A stretch of DNA of 64,000 bases from Chrysogorgia sp. JL179-B06 (Eukaryota > Cnidaria > Anthozoa > Scleralcyonacea > Chrysogorgiidae), in NCBI GenBank assembly GCA_035772405.1, contig JAYKKM010000341.1, positions 1,316,001-1,380,000 on the forward strand. The letters are read 5' to 3'. Under the pieces are notes generated by a model. It did not search any database. It was not told the DNA's origin and saw nothing but the letters and a program-made list of their open reading frames with translations. Below are positions 11,640 to 23,370 of this stretch, one piece after another; positions within the stretch are counted from its first letter, which is position 1, and each line of letters begins with the position of its first letter. A program made the position numbers and the translations under genes.

Positions 11640-12112
11640 AGTGCCTATGACACGAAAATTAAGTTTGCCTTGTTTGAAAGAACACTTCAAATGACAGAGG
11701 GACATCTTTTGAGGTTTTTCGTTTCCTTGCTTCGTTGTCAAGATATTTCGGTTTGCATCATATGCAAATGACAATGGTGTGACGTATACGTGCATAATGA
11801 CTTATCGGAGAATGTTATATATCTTTGCTATTACAAAACAAAATTTAATTTGAATGAAGATGTGCGTGAGTATTTCCAAAAATATGGAACTTGTACAATT
11901 TCAAGAGATTTTGTGTGATAATAACAAAGATATATAACCTTCTCCGATAAGTCATTATGCACGTATACGTCACACCATTGTCATTTACATATAATGCAAA
12001 CTGAAATATCTTGACAACGAAGCAAGGAAACGAAAAACCTCAAAAGATGTTACTCTGTCATTTGAAGTGTTCTTTCAAATAAGGCAAACTTAATTTTCGT
12101 GTCATAGGCACT
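11640..12112. mobile_element. TTAA-flanked foldback, AGTGCCTAT family
   Basis: Long near-perfect inverted arms of about 180 bases begin agtgcctatgacacgaaaat and end with its complement; TTAA flanks both sides (11636..11639 and 12113..12116). Related ends occur at 20676, 42912 and near 51180. TTAA target choice points to a piggyBac- or Kolobok-mobilised MITE. Confidence 0.75.
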
Positions 12113-12650
12113 TTAAGGCTGTCGGTAAACTTCATTGACTGTTTAAACTTTGTTGTCGGTTGTATAAAATTCGATTTATATGAAATGTAATATTGTTACC
12201 ATTGCATGGGTTAATGTTAAATTAATATTCCTCCCTTTTCCCGATTTCCGAGCCAACCTAGTACCCAGTACCCATACAATGTAACTGTTATCGGTACGTA
12301 CAAGGCAATGGAAGAAAATCTGCGCCCATGTGTAATTCGTCGGTAAAACTAAGACGATACACCCCCCATCCAAAATGGTCAAGGTACGCCACGGTCCAGA
12401 GCAGTGAATTCTACATATATATGGAGCTCACAATGAGCTTTCTGAACCATAGGTACTCACACTCTGGGGTACGTTAGACATCTATCTGGGGTAAGACATT
12501 CATTATGCACAGCCAGGGCAGATGCATGAAGTATGTGCAGGGGGCCCAACTTGCACAAAATTAAACTTAAAAAAATATATATTCTAACACTCGAATTTTG
12601 CCTTCACCATAATCTTAGAATATGCAGTTCAATCGAGTAAATGCCAAATA
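12113..12650. other. no gene recognised
   Basis: Unique-looking sequence without exon, RNA gene or clear repeat border. Confidence 0.4.
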
Positions 12651-12659
12651 TTATTACTA

Positions 12660-13650
12660 AAAATATCACAAGTTGTTATAGAATGTTGGCTGAACAATAT
12701 TGTTGAACGAACAATGTTGTTCAGCATTGAAGAACAAGCACGTTCACTATTGTTATCATTGTTGCTCAATCTTGTTATGTTGCACCTAACCCCCAAAATG
12801 TCACCCCACCCCCCCTCCCCCAACCCTAAACGCCTGCTTCGCAGGCTACCAAAAAGGGCACTTAAAATGACGAAGAATGGCGCTAACAGTTCTTCGATAT
12901 CTTTTTTCGTTCTGGAGGTATCCAGTTATATGCGATATGTTAATGAGGCACAGGATGACCTCAAAGCAGGCAAATTGTAAAATTCGTGTATATCTTCAAA
13001 GTTATCCAATGAAATTACTTGAAACTTTGCACGTGTATACTACCAAACAAAAGAACAGGGTTCAAGTTGTGTTATCACCATAGTAACAGATTAGTTTCCA
13101 GATCTCCTAGTTTCTAAAACCAAATAATTTGTTTTTTCTCATATGCAGAACATGTTGAGATTGCCAGTTCTCAATAACTTTTCCAACGCAATACGCAAGT
13201 TTGAAATCGAAAACGTTGCTTGCGATGGCAGAAAATGAAGACTTCTGTATGGGAACGGAGAGGTTTGGAAGCTAATCTGTTACTATGGTGACAACATAAC
13301 TTGAACCATGTTCTTTAGTTTGGTGGTGTGTATCCACGTGCAAAGTTTCAAGTAATTTCGTTGGATAACGTTGAAAATATACACAAATTTTAGAATTACC
13401 ACAATGTCGTTTGCCTGCTTTGACGTCATCCTGAATACACAGTTCTATACCAGTTTAAAAAAAACCAGATCCGAAAATCGTAAAATACCCGACCATATTA
13501 TCGGTAAAACCATTCAATAAGATGTATGTAACAATATTGACAGCTGAATAACGCTGTAATGACGTTGTCACGATGGCTGAACAACCTTGTTGACAAATTC
13601 TTTCACGCCTGTTGACAACTTGCAAGAGGTTGCGTGTTTTTACGATCAAA
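12660..13650. repeat. dispersed repeat with internal foldback
   Basis: The flanks (ggctgaacaatattgtt, gttgttcagcattga, cacgcctgttgacaacttgca) match the repeat at 51255..51785. Between them an inverted repeat (arms about 12955..13110 and 13250..13400, with ctaatctgttactatgg and complement) looks like a separate inserted foldback. Confidence 0.5.
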
Positions 13651-13879
13651 GATGGTTTGTGATGCCTTTTTCATTGGATGACCCGTATCGGCTTTCTAAA
13701 GCAGCCACGAAGGATGTTAATTCGAGCATAAAAGTTACCATTGCTAATATAGTTTTGAAATTAAAATTCAATGTCTGAATGGTTCGATAGAGCGCGTCAG
13801 GCCAGTGCAAATGAAGCATGATTTGAAAGCTTGCACGCACATTGCCTCCGAAGATTAGTTGGTTATTTTGATATGTGAT

Positions 13880-15786
13880 CTCCACAAAAACTGTTGGACA
13901 GTCCATCAACAAAATGGCGCCATAGATTATTCAATACGTGATATCTCCACAAAAATGGGTATATACTTCATGGTAACACTAGACCGGGTTTCCATCTGTT
14001 TTTTATACCCTAACCCTAACTCTAATCCTAACCATAACCCTAATAATAACCGTAAAATATGGTGGGAGACTATATGTATTGTTACCATGAAGTATATCCC
14101 CAAAAATGACGCCTGACTAAACTGTTGGTCAGTGCCTAAACAAAATGGCTCCACAGATTATTCAACACGTGATATCTCCACAAAAATGACGCCTGACTAA
14201 ACTGTTGGACAGTCCACCAACAAAATGGCGCCATAGATTATTCAATACGTGATATCTCCACAAAAATGACGCCTGACCAAACTGTTGGTCAGTCCATCAA
14301 CAAAATGGCTCCACACATTATTCAACATGTGATATCTCCACAAAAATGACGCCTGACTAAACTGTTGGACAGTCCACCAACAAAATGGCGCCATAGATTA
14401 TTCAATACGTGATATCTCCACAAAAATGACGCCTGACTAAACTGTTGGACAGTCCACCAACAAAATGGCGCCATAGATTATTCAATACGTGATATCTCCA
14501 CAAAAATGACGCCTGACCAAACTGTTGGTCAGTCCATCAACAAAATGGCTCCACACATTATTCAACATGTGATATCTCCACAAAAATGACGCCTGACTAA
14601 ACTGTTGGACAGTCCACCAACAAAATGGCGCCATAGATTATTCAATACGTGATATCTCCACAAAAATGACGCCTGACTAAACTGTTGGACAGTCCACCAA
14701 CAAAATGGCGCCATAGATTATTCAATACGTGATATCTCCACAAAAATGACGCCTGACCAAACTGTTGGTCAGTCCATCAACAAAATGGCTCCACACATTA
14801 TTCAACATGTGATATCTCCACAAAAATGACGCCTGACTAAACTGTTGGACAGTCCACCAACAAAATGGCGCCATAGATTATTCAATACGTGATATCTCCA
14901 CAAAAATGACGCCTGACCAAACTGTTGGTCAGTCCATCAACAAAATGGCTCCACACATTATTCAACATGTGATATCTCCACAAAAATGACGCCTGACTAA
15001 ACTGTTGGACAGTCCACCAACAAAATGGCGCCATAGATTATTCAATACGTGATATCTCCACAAAAATGACGCCTGACCAAACTGTTGGTCAGTCCATCAA
15101 CAAAATGGCTCCACACATTATTCAACATGTGATATCTCCACAAAAATGACGCCTGACTAAACTGTTGGACAGTCCACCAACAAAATGGCGCCATAGATTA
15201 TTCAATACGTGATATCTCCACAAAAATGACGCCTGACTAAACTGTTGGACAGTCCACCAACAAAATGGCTCCACACATTATTCAACATGTGATATCTCCA
15301 CAAAAATGACGCCTGACTAAACTGTTGGACAGTCCACCAACAAAATGGCTCCACACATTATTCAACATGTGATATCTCCACAAAAATGACGCCTGACTAA
15401 ACTGTTGGACAGTCCACCAACAAAATGGCTCCACACATTATTCAACATGTGATATCTCCACAAAAATGACGCCTGACTAAACTGTTGGACAGTCCACCAA
15501 CAAAATGGCGCCATAGATTATTCAATACGTGATATCTCCACAAAAATGACGCCTGACTAAACTGTTGGTCAGTCCATCAACAAAATGGCTCCACACATTA
15601 TTCAACATGTGATATCTCCACAAAAATGACGCCTGACTAAACTGTTGGTCAGTCCATCAACAAAATGGCTCCACACATTATTCAACATGTGATATCTCCA
15701 CAACAATGACGCCTGACTAAACTGTTGGTCAGCCATAAACAAAATAGCTCCACAGATTATTCAATATGTGATATCTCCACAAAAAT
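13880..15786. repeat. satellite array 1, 80-bp monomer
   Basis: About 21 monomers of 80 bases follow the pattern gatatctccacaaaaatgac, gcctgactaaactgttgg, acagtccaccaac, aaaatggcgccatagattattcaatacgt. Two variants alternate: A (ggcgccatagatta, atacgt) and B (ggctccacacatta, acatgt). From 14221 they run A B A A B A A B A B A B..., a higher-order pattern. The monomers are nearly identical within each type, which implies recent homogenisation. Confidence 0.95.
13958..14100. mobile_element. small MITE inside a satellite monomer
   Basis: A 143-base insertion splits the first monomer. The ends ggtatatacttcatggtaac and the complement of gttaccatgaagtatatccc match with one difference over 21 bases, and a perfect 8-bp duplication caaaaatg (13950..13957 and 14101..14108) flanks it. 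Its core holds ccctaaccctaa-like telomeric-type scraps. Confidence 0.75.
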
Positions 15787-15818
15787 GACGCCTTGCCGCT
15801 GCTCCAAGAGACTATTGA

Positions 15819-16062
15819 CTATCGACTCTCAAGCGGACAAATGGCAAGACAACTAGAGGAAGTTGGTGTATCGTTATTCGTCTTGTGAAGGGATAACTTT
15901 GACTGCCTGATCACAAACGCTAACATGTGGAATATCAAACTTTTCCAAATGCGTTAGGCAAAATAGCACGACATCACGACCATTTATAAGTAAGTCACGC
16001 TGTTCGGGCTTAAGATTAATTTCATAGGGAAAATCCAACGCTACCTCATTCCTTTGATGTAT
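15819..16062 (-). pseudogene. RecQ-like DNA helicase fragment, frameshifted
   Basis: Minus-strand reading from about 16062 gives a helicase N-terminal block: FPYEINLKPEQRDLLINGRD, the Q-motif region seen in RecQ-type ATPases. A one-base frame change then yields AILPNAFGK, a decayed Walker A motif (the family has ILPTGxGKS). A second change restores LIFHMLAFVI and, further on, SSCLAICPLES, matching the family's motif Ia region (VxxPLxSL). The Thr-Gly of Walker A is Asn-Ala, and there are frame breaks, so it is non-functional. It lies between the two satellite arrays. Confidence 0.65.
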
Positions 16063-16224
16063 TGGGCAAGTTTGACAGTTTATTTACATAAGACGCGAAT
16101 GATTTACATAAGACTCGAACGAACCAATGGGAATTTAGCCGATACTTTTGGTGGAGTTTGTACGCTTACTTTCGCCTTCCCATTTTCCGCCCCGCCCCCA
16201 ATTCCGCCCGCTCCCCCAAACGTA

Positions 16225-18530
16225 ACGCTCAGTCCATAAACAAAATGGCTCCATAGATTATTCAATACGTGATATCTCCACAAAAATGACGCCTGACTAA
16301 ACTGTTGGTCAGTCCATGGCGCCGATAGATTATTCAATACTGATATCTCCACAAAAACGACGCCTGACCAAACTGTTGGTCAGTCCATAAACAAAATAGC
16401 TCCACCCATTATTCACCCACAAAAATGACGCCAGACTAAACTGTTGGTCAGCCATAAACAAAATGGCTCCACAGATAATTCAATACGTGATATCTCCACA
16501 AAAATGAAACTGTTGGTTAGTGCATAAACAAAATGGCTCCACAGATTATTCAATATGTAATATCTCCACAAAAATTACGCCTGACCAAACTGTTGGTCAG
16601 TGCATAAACAAAATTGCTCCACACATTATTCAACACGTGATATTTCCACAAAAATGACGCCTGACCAAACTGATGGTCAGTGCATAAACAAAATGGCGCC
16701 ATAGATTATTCAATACGTGATGTCTCCACAAAAATGACGCCTGACCAAACTGTTGGTCAGGTGCATAAACAAAATGGCGCCATAGATTATTCAATACGTG
16801 ATATCTCCACAAAAATGACGCCTGATTAAACTGTTGGTCAGCCATCAACAAAATGGCTCCATAGATTATTCAATACGTGATATCTCCACAAAAATGACGC
16901 CTGACCAAACTGTTGGTCAGCCATTAACAAAATGGCGCCATAGATTATTCAATATGTGATATCTCCACAAAAATGACGCCTGACCAAACTGTTGGTCAGC
17001 CATTAACAAAATGGCTCCATAGATTATTCAATACGTGATATCTCCACAAAAATGACGCCTGACCAAACTGTTGGTCAGCCATTAACAAAATGGCGCCATA
17101 GATTATTCAATATGTGATATCTCCACAAAAATGACGCCTGACCAAACTGTTGGTCAGCCATTAACAAAATGGCTCCATAGATTATTCAATACGTGATATC
17201 TCCACAAAAATGACGCCTGACCAAACTGTTGGTCAGCCATTAACAAAATGGCGCCATAGATTATTCAATATGTGATATCTCCACAAAAATGACGCCTGAC
17301 CAAACTGTTGGTCAGCCATTAACAAAATGGCTCCATAGATTATTCAATACGTGATATCTCCACAAAAATGACGCCTGACCAAACTGTTGGTCAGCCATTA
17401 ACAAAATGGCGCCATAGATTATTCAATATGTGATATCTCCACAAAAATGACGCCTGACCAAACTGTTGGTCAGCCATTAACAAAATGGCGCCATAGATTA
17501 TTCAATATGTGATATCTCCACAAAAATGACGCCTGACCAAACTGTTGGTCAGCCATTAACAAAATGGCTCCATAGATTATTCAATACGTGATATCTCCAC
17601 AAAAATGACGCCTGACCAAACTGTTGGTCAGCCATTAACAAAATGGCGCCATAGATTATTCAATATGTGATATCTCCACAAAAATGACGCCTGACCAAAC
17701 TGTTGGTCAGCCATTAACAAAATGGCTCCATAGATTATTCAATACGTGATATCTCCACAAAAATGACGCCTGACCAAACTGTTGGTCAGCCATTAACAAA
17801 ATGGCGCCATAGATTATTCAATATGTGATATCTCCACAAAAATGACGCCTGACCAAACTGTTGGTCAGCCATTAACAAAATGGCGCCATAGATTATTCAA
17901 TACGTGATATCTCCACAAAAATGACGCCTGACCAAACTGTTGGTCAGCCATTAACAAAATGGCGCCATAGATTATTCAATACGTGATATCTCCACAAAAA
18001 TGACGCCTGATTAAACTGTTGGTCAGCCATCAACAAAATGGCGCCATAGATTATTCAATATGTGATATCTCCACAAAAATGACGCCTGACCAAACTGTTG
18101 GTCAGCCATTAACAAAATGGCTCCATAGATTATTCAATACGTGATATCTCCACAAAAATGACGCCTGACCAAACTGATGGTCAGTGCATAAACAAAATGG
18201 CGCCATAGATTATTCAATGCGTGATATCTCCACAAAAATGACGCCTGACCAAACTGTTGGTCAGCCATTAACAAAATGGCGCCATAGATTATTCAATACG
18301 TGATATCTCCACAAAAATGACGCCTGACCAAACTGTTGGTCAGCCATCAACAAAATGGCGCCATAGATTATTCAATACGTGATGTCTCCACAAAAATGAC
18401 GCCTGACTAAACTGTTGGTCAGCCATAAACAAAATGGCTCCACAGATTATTCAATATGTGATATCTCCACAAAAATGACGCCTGACGGACCAAACTGTTG
18501 GTCAGACCACAAACAAAATGGCTCCATATG
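16225..18530. repeat. satellite array 2, 78-bp monomer with perfect stem-loop
   Basis: About 29 monomers, mostly 78 bases, related to array 1 but with ctgaccaaactgttggtcag, an 8-bp perfect stem (ctgaccaa / ttggtcag) and 4-base loop, followed by ccattaacaaaatgg. Two variants alternate: (ggcgccatag ... atatgt) and (ggctccatag ... atacgt), so the higher-order unit is 156 bases over much of 16900..17850. The edges are more diverged than the centre, as expected for unequal exchange. Confidence 0.95.
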
Positions 18531-18807
18531 TATCGCCTTTAACAAAAACTACAAACAGCGACTTACATTAGAAAGTTGGTATAACAACTTGGAACATAAA
18601 CCACTTAACAGATCACAATTACCGACACCATACAAAAGACTTCTTCGTACGTACCAACAAATAATAGACCTACCGACAAACAATATTGGCCCACGCTTAA
18701 CACTTACAACCAATCCCTTGAGACTCCGAAGACAAAGGTTTGGTGACAAACAAAAGTTAATGATATGCTTTTGTTTAAGTTCCACCAACATGGCTGCCGT
18801 GACGTAA
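18529..18807 (+). pseudogene. Penelope-like element C-terminal fragment
   Basis: Plus-strand reading gives NYKQRLTLESWYNNLEHKPL and then LNRSQLPTPYKRLL. The LTLESW...PLNR pattern is what I associate with the tail following the GIY-YIG endonuclease in Penelope-like retroelements of marine invertebrates. The upstream reverse transcriptase is absent, so this is a 5'-truncated copy. The reading frame ends at 18807. Another retroelement class cannot be ruled out. Confidence 0.45.
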
Positions 18808-19081
18808 CGTGCAAGTCAAGAATATATACGTCTGGTTCATTACGTCATCGTTTGTTTGTGTTATAATCAAGCGCGAAAATCCGTGTCTGAAAGTGGGGGG
18901 GATGACCGCATCGTTTGCGGAAAGTCAGAAGGGGATAATCATACATTGGTCAAAAAGTGTGGGGGGGGGGATACATCCCCCCCGTCCCCCCCCAGGATTG
19001 ACGCCCTTGGTTATAATTGGTGTGAGTGGGTGTGCGTCATGCCATCAATAGGCAAACCTGACAAACACGCTTTACTTGACT

Positions 19082-19113
19082 CTGAAGATGACCGCCGCTG
19101 AGGCCATCGAAAC
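19082..19113 (+). ncRNA. hammerhead-ribozyme-like core downstream of Penelope-like fragment
   Basis: The conserved ctgaaga (19082..19088) is separated by a potential stem (gatgacc / ggccatc, one mismatch) from cgaaac (ending 19113). CUGANGA followed by stem II and GAAA is the conserved core of hammerhead ribozymes, which Penelope-like retroelements are known to carry. The position, just 3' of a Penelope-like C-terminal fragment, fits. Stems I and III were not demonstrated. Confidence 0.4.
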
Positions 19114-19184
19114 GTCAGTCACCAACAACAGTCTTTCTCAAGACTACAACAACCTGGACGATCAACTTCACACATCTAAAGATT

Positions 19185-20165
19185 ATTCAATACGTGGCAT
19201 AAGATGACGCCTGACCAAACTGTTGGTTAGAATATGTGATATCTCACAAAACGACGCTTGGCAAAAAGTGTTGGTCAGTGTAAACACAATGGCTCCATAG
19301 ATTATTTTACTATATATTTTCACTCAAAAAGCACCTGATCAAAGTGTTGGTCAGTAAGCACAATGGCTCCATAGATTATTTAATACGGGGATATATTCAT
19401 TTAAAAATAGGTACGCAACGCGTACATGTGTCCACTGACATTTGAGTTACAGAGAAATGTGAGATAAGTGCTGTAATAGTGTTTCTTTCACTGTTATATC
19501 TACTAAAGTTTAGCGATGGTGTATATCATGTTTGAGTTAATTGCGACGCGTTTGTTTAGGATATAATATGACAAATATGGGCGATGGTAAAACATTAATA
19601 CCCGTACTAGGTTCATAAGTTTCGATATACAATTATTCCGGCTAACATATTAAGCGATTTTGAAATTACCTGGCAGTATCATTATTAAATTTAAACTACA
19701 TAAGCCGACCACTGAAACACAAAATAAAGCACCTGGCCAAGAATGTCGGTCATTGCAAACACACTGACACTGTCTTCGTTCAAGTTCGTATAGTGCGTGA
19801 ACTTTACACACGAGAACCTGACCAAAATGTCGGTCAGTGTAACACAATAGCTTAGATAGACAACAAAAGTAGTTCAATACCTATCGTGGACCAAATAAGC
19901 GAAGGAAGAAGCTCGGTGAAGCAACAAACGATCTCGGCGAACTTTCGCTGTCTTCCGGAGCGTGTTCGGTTGTGACGTAAGTGCCACAACCAAACAATGA
20001 CATTTCGATAACTACGTCAACAGACACAAAAAGCATCTGACCAAAGTGTTGGTCAGTGTAAGCACAATTGCTCCACAGATTATTCAATACGCGATATCTT
20101 CATTTAAATAGTGCCTGACAAAAATGTTAGTCAGTGAAAGCACAATAGCTCCAAAATTCAACATG
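19185..20165. repeat. diverged satellite relics
   Basis: Scattered degraded monomers (cctgaccaaactgttggtta, gtgttggtcagtgtaa, aatggctccatagattatt) continue beyond the arrays at irregular spacing, down to about 20160. They represent old, un-homogenised copies at the array margin. Confidence 0.75.
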
Positions 20166-20169
20166 CAAA

Positions 20170-20670
20170 GATAAACAAGAGTAAATGCTTCCGTTGTACT
20201 CGCAATAAGAAAACGACGATCACTGATCAGCGAGGAAGAATCTCCAAAATAAATATCAAGAATAAAAAGATTGGACCGCCATTGTACCGCCGATACACAG
20301 GAATTGGCATCAAAAACATACAGCTGTGCATGCAGGAAAAAAACTTCTGAATTTTACAAAACTTACTTTAGCTCACTGCGCTATTTTAGTTACCGCTAAC
20401 GTTTGCGCTTTGTATAATATGCACAAAAGAAAAAATAGATGAACAAAAGAAAAAAGAGGAAAAAAAACAGATACTTCAAACTTTCATTTATTGTAGAAGT
20501 TATTCACTCAAAAAAGGTTCTAAAAAAGACAAAAAGATGAATGTTAATTGTGAACAAGAAATAGTTGTTACAGAGAATTTCAAATACTAGAAGTCAATAA
20601 TATACATGTTTAATAAGATTCACTGTACAAGATAAGAGGAGCTAAAGGTGTTGGGACACTAGAGATGGGA
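20170..20670. other. no gene recognised
   Basis: AT-rich, with an A/G-rich tract near 20425..20475. No exon or repeat border seen. Confidence 0.4.
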
Positions 20671-20675
20671 TTTAA

Positions 20676-21365
20676 AGTGCCTATACAGCCCTTCTCGTTT
20701 TTTAGTTATCTGTATAGAGGATCAAAAAATAGCTGCTAAGTTATTTTACAGTTTTTGATTTGAACTTTTCGTTTAGAAGATATGTTGCATCCAAATTAAG
20801 AAATGTAAGCAAATTCCGATTAAAAACCAAAAACGTATTTCTGCCAATTCTGGAGTCTGGAAACTAGAGATGAGTCCAGAATCTTCCCAGTTTCGTAGAC
20901 AAACGAGCTCGATTCCCAGATTATACTATAAAATTTATCGTTTATGTTGAACTATTCAATCATGCCAGACAGATATGCAGTGTATGGATGTTCTAATGAA
21001 GCGAATTTGAAAGAAAAAATATCTGTCCATCGTATTCTTTACTTGAACGATACTTTACTTGAACGATTCCTTGCTTGAACGATACGCAGACAGTAAAAAT
21101 GAATATCACATAGAGATCTTGCAGTGTGTTTAATACAGTGTTTACAAGTTCCCCAAGGCAAAACACACATTCGTCTCTTAAATGACGTCACAGTGTGGCT
21201 TGTTCCAGGCCTTTCTAATTTGCGGCTTTTTGATATAAATAGCAATGTATAAAGAGTGATATCTTCCAAATGAAAAGTCCAAATCAAAAACTGTAAATTA
21301 ACTTATCAGCTACTTTTTCATCCTCTATACAGATAACTAAAAAACGAAAGGGCTGTATAGGCACT
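20676..21365. mobile_element. TTAA-flanked long-TIR element, AGTGCCTAT family
   Basis: The ends agtgcctatacagccctt and its complement extend into inverted arms of about 110 bases (including tctgtatagaggat). TTAA lies at 20672..20675 and 21366..21369. Its first nine terminal bases are shared with 11640..12112. It has no coding capacity. Confidence 0.8.
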
Positions 21366-21612
21366 TTAAGTGTGTTGGGGTGATTAGGGATGCAGGGGTT
21401 GGGAATTAAGGTGTTAGGAGACTGTAAATGTTGGGACTAATAACAGTGCAAGACTTGCACTGAAACGAAAACAGAACTAAACAGAGTTTATGGAATTAAA
21501 TTATAACTAAAACACAGATTGGGAGAGGTTGTTTAATGTTTTCAAAAACACATCAGTTTATCTTAATGCAATGTTTGACTGTAGCCAGGCTTAGAAGTAT
21601 TTAAAAACTCAC

Positions 21613-21814
21613 GGTGGGATGAATCCATCCTTGTTACAAAGCCGCAGGAGAGTATCATCTGCATCACCCTAATCACAATGGAAACAGAGATTAGCAACAT
21701 ATCAACTTTTGTTAACATCTTGCAATGTGATATTAAGGAACTTACTGTGTTTCTGATGAAACCACTGAAGGCATATGTCTTGAAGTTATTGGTGTACCTT
21801 CCATTCTCGTCAAT
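21613..21814 (-). CDS. two exons of an unidentified minus-strand gene
   Basis: Exon 21814..21746 (69 bases, acceptor attatcag, donor gtaagttc) and exon 21668..21613 (56 bases, acceptor tgattag, donor gtgagttt) join in phase 0. Together they read IDENGRYTNNFKTYAFSGF, then IRNTGDADDTLLRLCNKDGF and IPP. The short intron of 77 bases, consensus splice sites and varied, protein-like composition support real coding sequence. I do not recognise the family. No further exon in the right phase was found; a candidate at about 22470..22515 ends in an incompatible phase. Confidence 0.5.
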
Positions 21815-22659
21815 CTGATAATGAAAGCCTGTGTGTTAGAATTACCTTGCTGATATCTATGTTATGATAGGTGTTAAGAACAAGCCTGTATATTTACTTT
21901 TTTTGCAGGAATAGGCAAATATAATTTGCAGTTAGGCCTGTGAGCGAAGTGAGCAGGTTCGGGGCCGCGTAGCTTGCGAGTTGTGAGCGAGGCGAGTGAG
22001 CGAGTTAGCTACGGTGGGAGACCAGGGGAAATTTGTGAGCAATTAGGCCTCAGAAAGTCAATTTTGGCAATAGGATTAGGAAACATAACTCAGGGCTTGA
22101 GATTTGATCAATAAAATTTGGCCTCAGAACAGGAAAATAGTCAAAATAGTAAATACATGTACACAAAGATTGAATGGAAATAGAAGAGAGTATATTGATA
22201 ATTTTAAGTTTGCACTTTGTAAGAACTAAAATTGAAATATGAAATTGAAAATCCTTATTCCTCAAAATCGGTAAATCTCATGACTAATGACTGGACTTGA
22301 AGTCCTTAAATGTCAAATGTAAATCAACTGGTGATCTAACTCTAAGAATAAAAAATTAAAGACAAGTTTTATCTTATTGAGCTTGAAAACATTTCAGAAC
22401 TCCTCACAAATTCAAACAATTACTGTCTCAGTGTCTCATGTCTGATAAAGTGTCCTATTTCACTCTGTCTCATACCGGGTATACAATTTACCAGTCCCAT
22501 TTCTTAGCTTAAATCTGGTCTGCAAGAAAATCACGCAAATCTGAGCACCGCGAGTGTAAAAATTGCAAAAAGATACTGGGGAAAAATTGAAATTTTCTAC
22601 TCTACCAGCGGACGCGAGACCATCAGACCCAGGTTTGCAGTTAGCTCAAGTCACTTGCA

Positions 22660-23364
22660 CAGGCCTGGCCGTTTGAGGCGCGCGATCGCGCGCGCGCGCA
22701 CCTCCGCACGCGCCTTGACTCCTCGAGACGCGCCTTTTAACGCGCGCCTCGTTTGTTTTAAGAGTACGAAATCGCACGTCTGGTTTTTTATTCTAAATGA
22801 ATTTTTGCCGGAACAAATCCTCATTAGACTAGTTATAAAAGAAAAAAAAGCGTAGAGTTGAGAAAGACGCCATAACCATTGACGATAACGAATCGATGAT
22901 TCGTCAAGCTCGTCGGAAAGCGAGTCGGAGCAATTATAGAATACCCGTCCACTTTTGAAACCGCATTTAAAGACAGAAATACAAACCAGGTTGCTCTAAA
23001 ATCCCTTTAAATATAATGTCGAAGGTTTATATTGTGTGTTCTTGTTGATAGTTATCAAATTAAATGGGGTTTTAAAATAGAACGAAGCAATTGTATATGA
23101 TGAACTTTCCGTAATTTCAGATGACAGCGATGTTGACGTTTTCATTGACGTTTAAAGTTACCTATACTAATTTCGTCTAAACTCTGGACAATGTTTATGT
23201 TAAAATTGTTTTGTTCTACATAAATTTTTACTCAGTTTTGTGAATGTTATTCTAGTCTGTATGGCCAATAAGCGTAATTTTTACCGTTATTTTAATCGCG
23301 CGCCTGACGTTAATATGGCGCGCGATATGCCGCGCGCCTGCCCAAATACTTACGGCCAGGTCTG
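22660..23364. mobile_element. CAGG-ended element with GC-rich subterminal repeats
   Basis: The ends caggcctggccgt and acggccaggtctg (12 of 13 matching when inverted) are flanked by cttgca at 22654..22659 and 23365..23370, a 6-bp duplication. Both subterminal zones are packed with gcgcgc-type motifs (aggcgcgcgatcgcgcgc on the left, gcgcgcgatatgccgcgcgc on the right), unlike the AT-rich surroundings. The interior shares a segment of about 100 bases with the P element at 34.25 kb. No transposase is encoded. Confidence 0.65.
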
Positions 23365-23370
23365 CTTGCA

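Noticed and set aside
13880..18530. CRISPR-like regular repeats
   Set aside because: The whole monomer repeats with no unique spacers, the sequence is eukaryotic, and higher-order variants mark it as satellite DNA.
22470..22515. Possible third exon (TRFKLRNGTGKLYTR) for the minus-strand gene at 21.6 kb
   Set aside because: It ends in phase 2 whereas the next exon needs phase 0, and no alternative donor fixes this.
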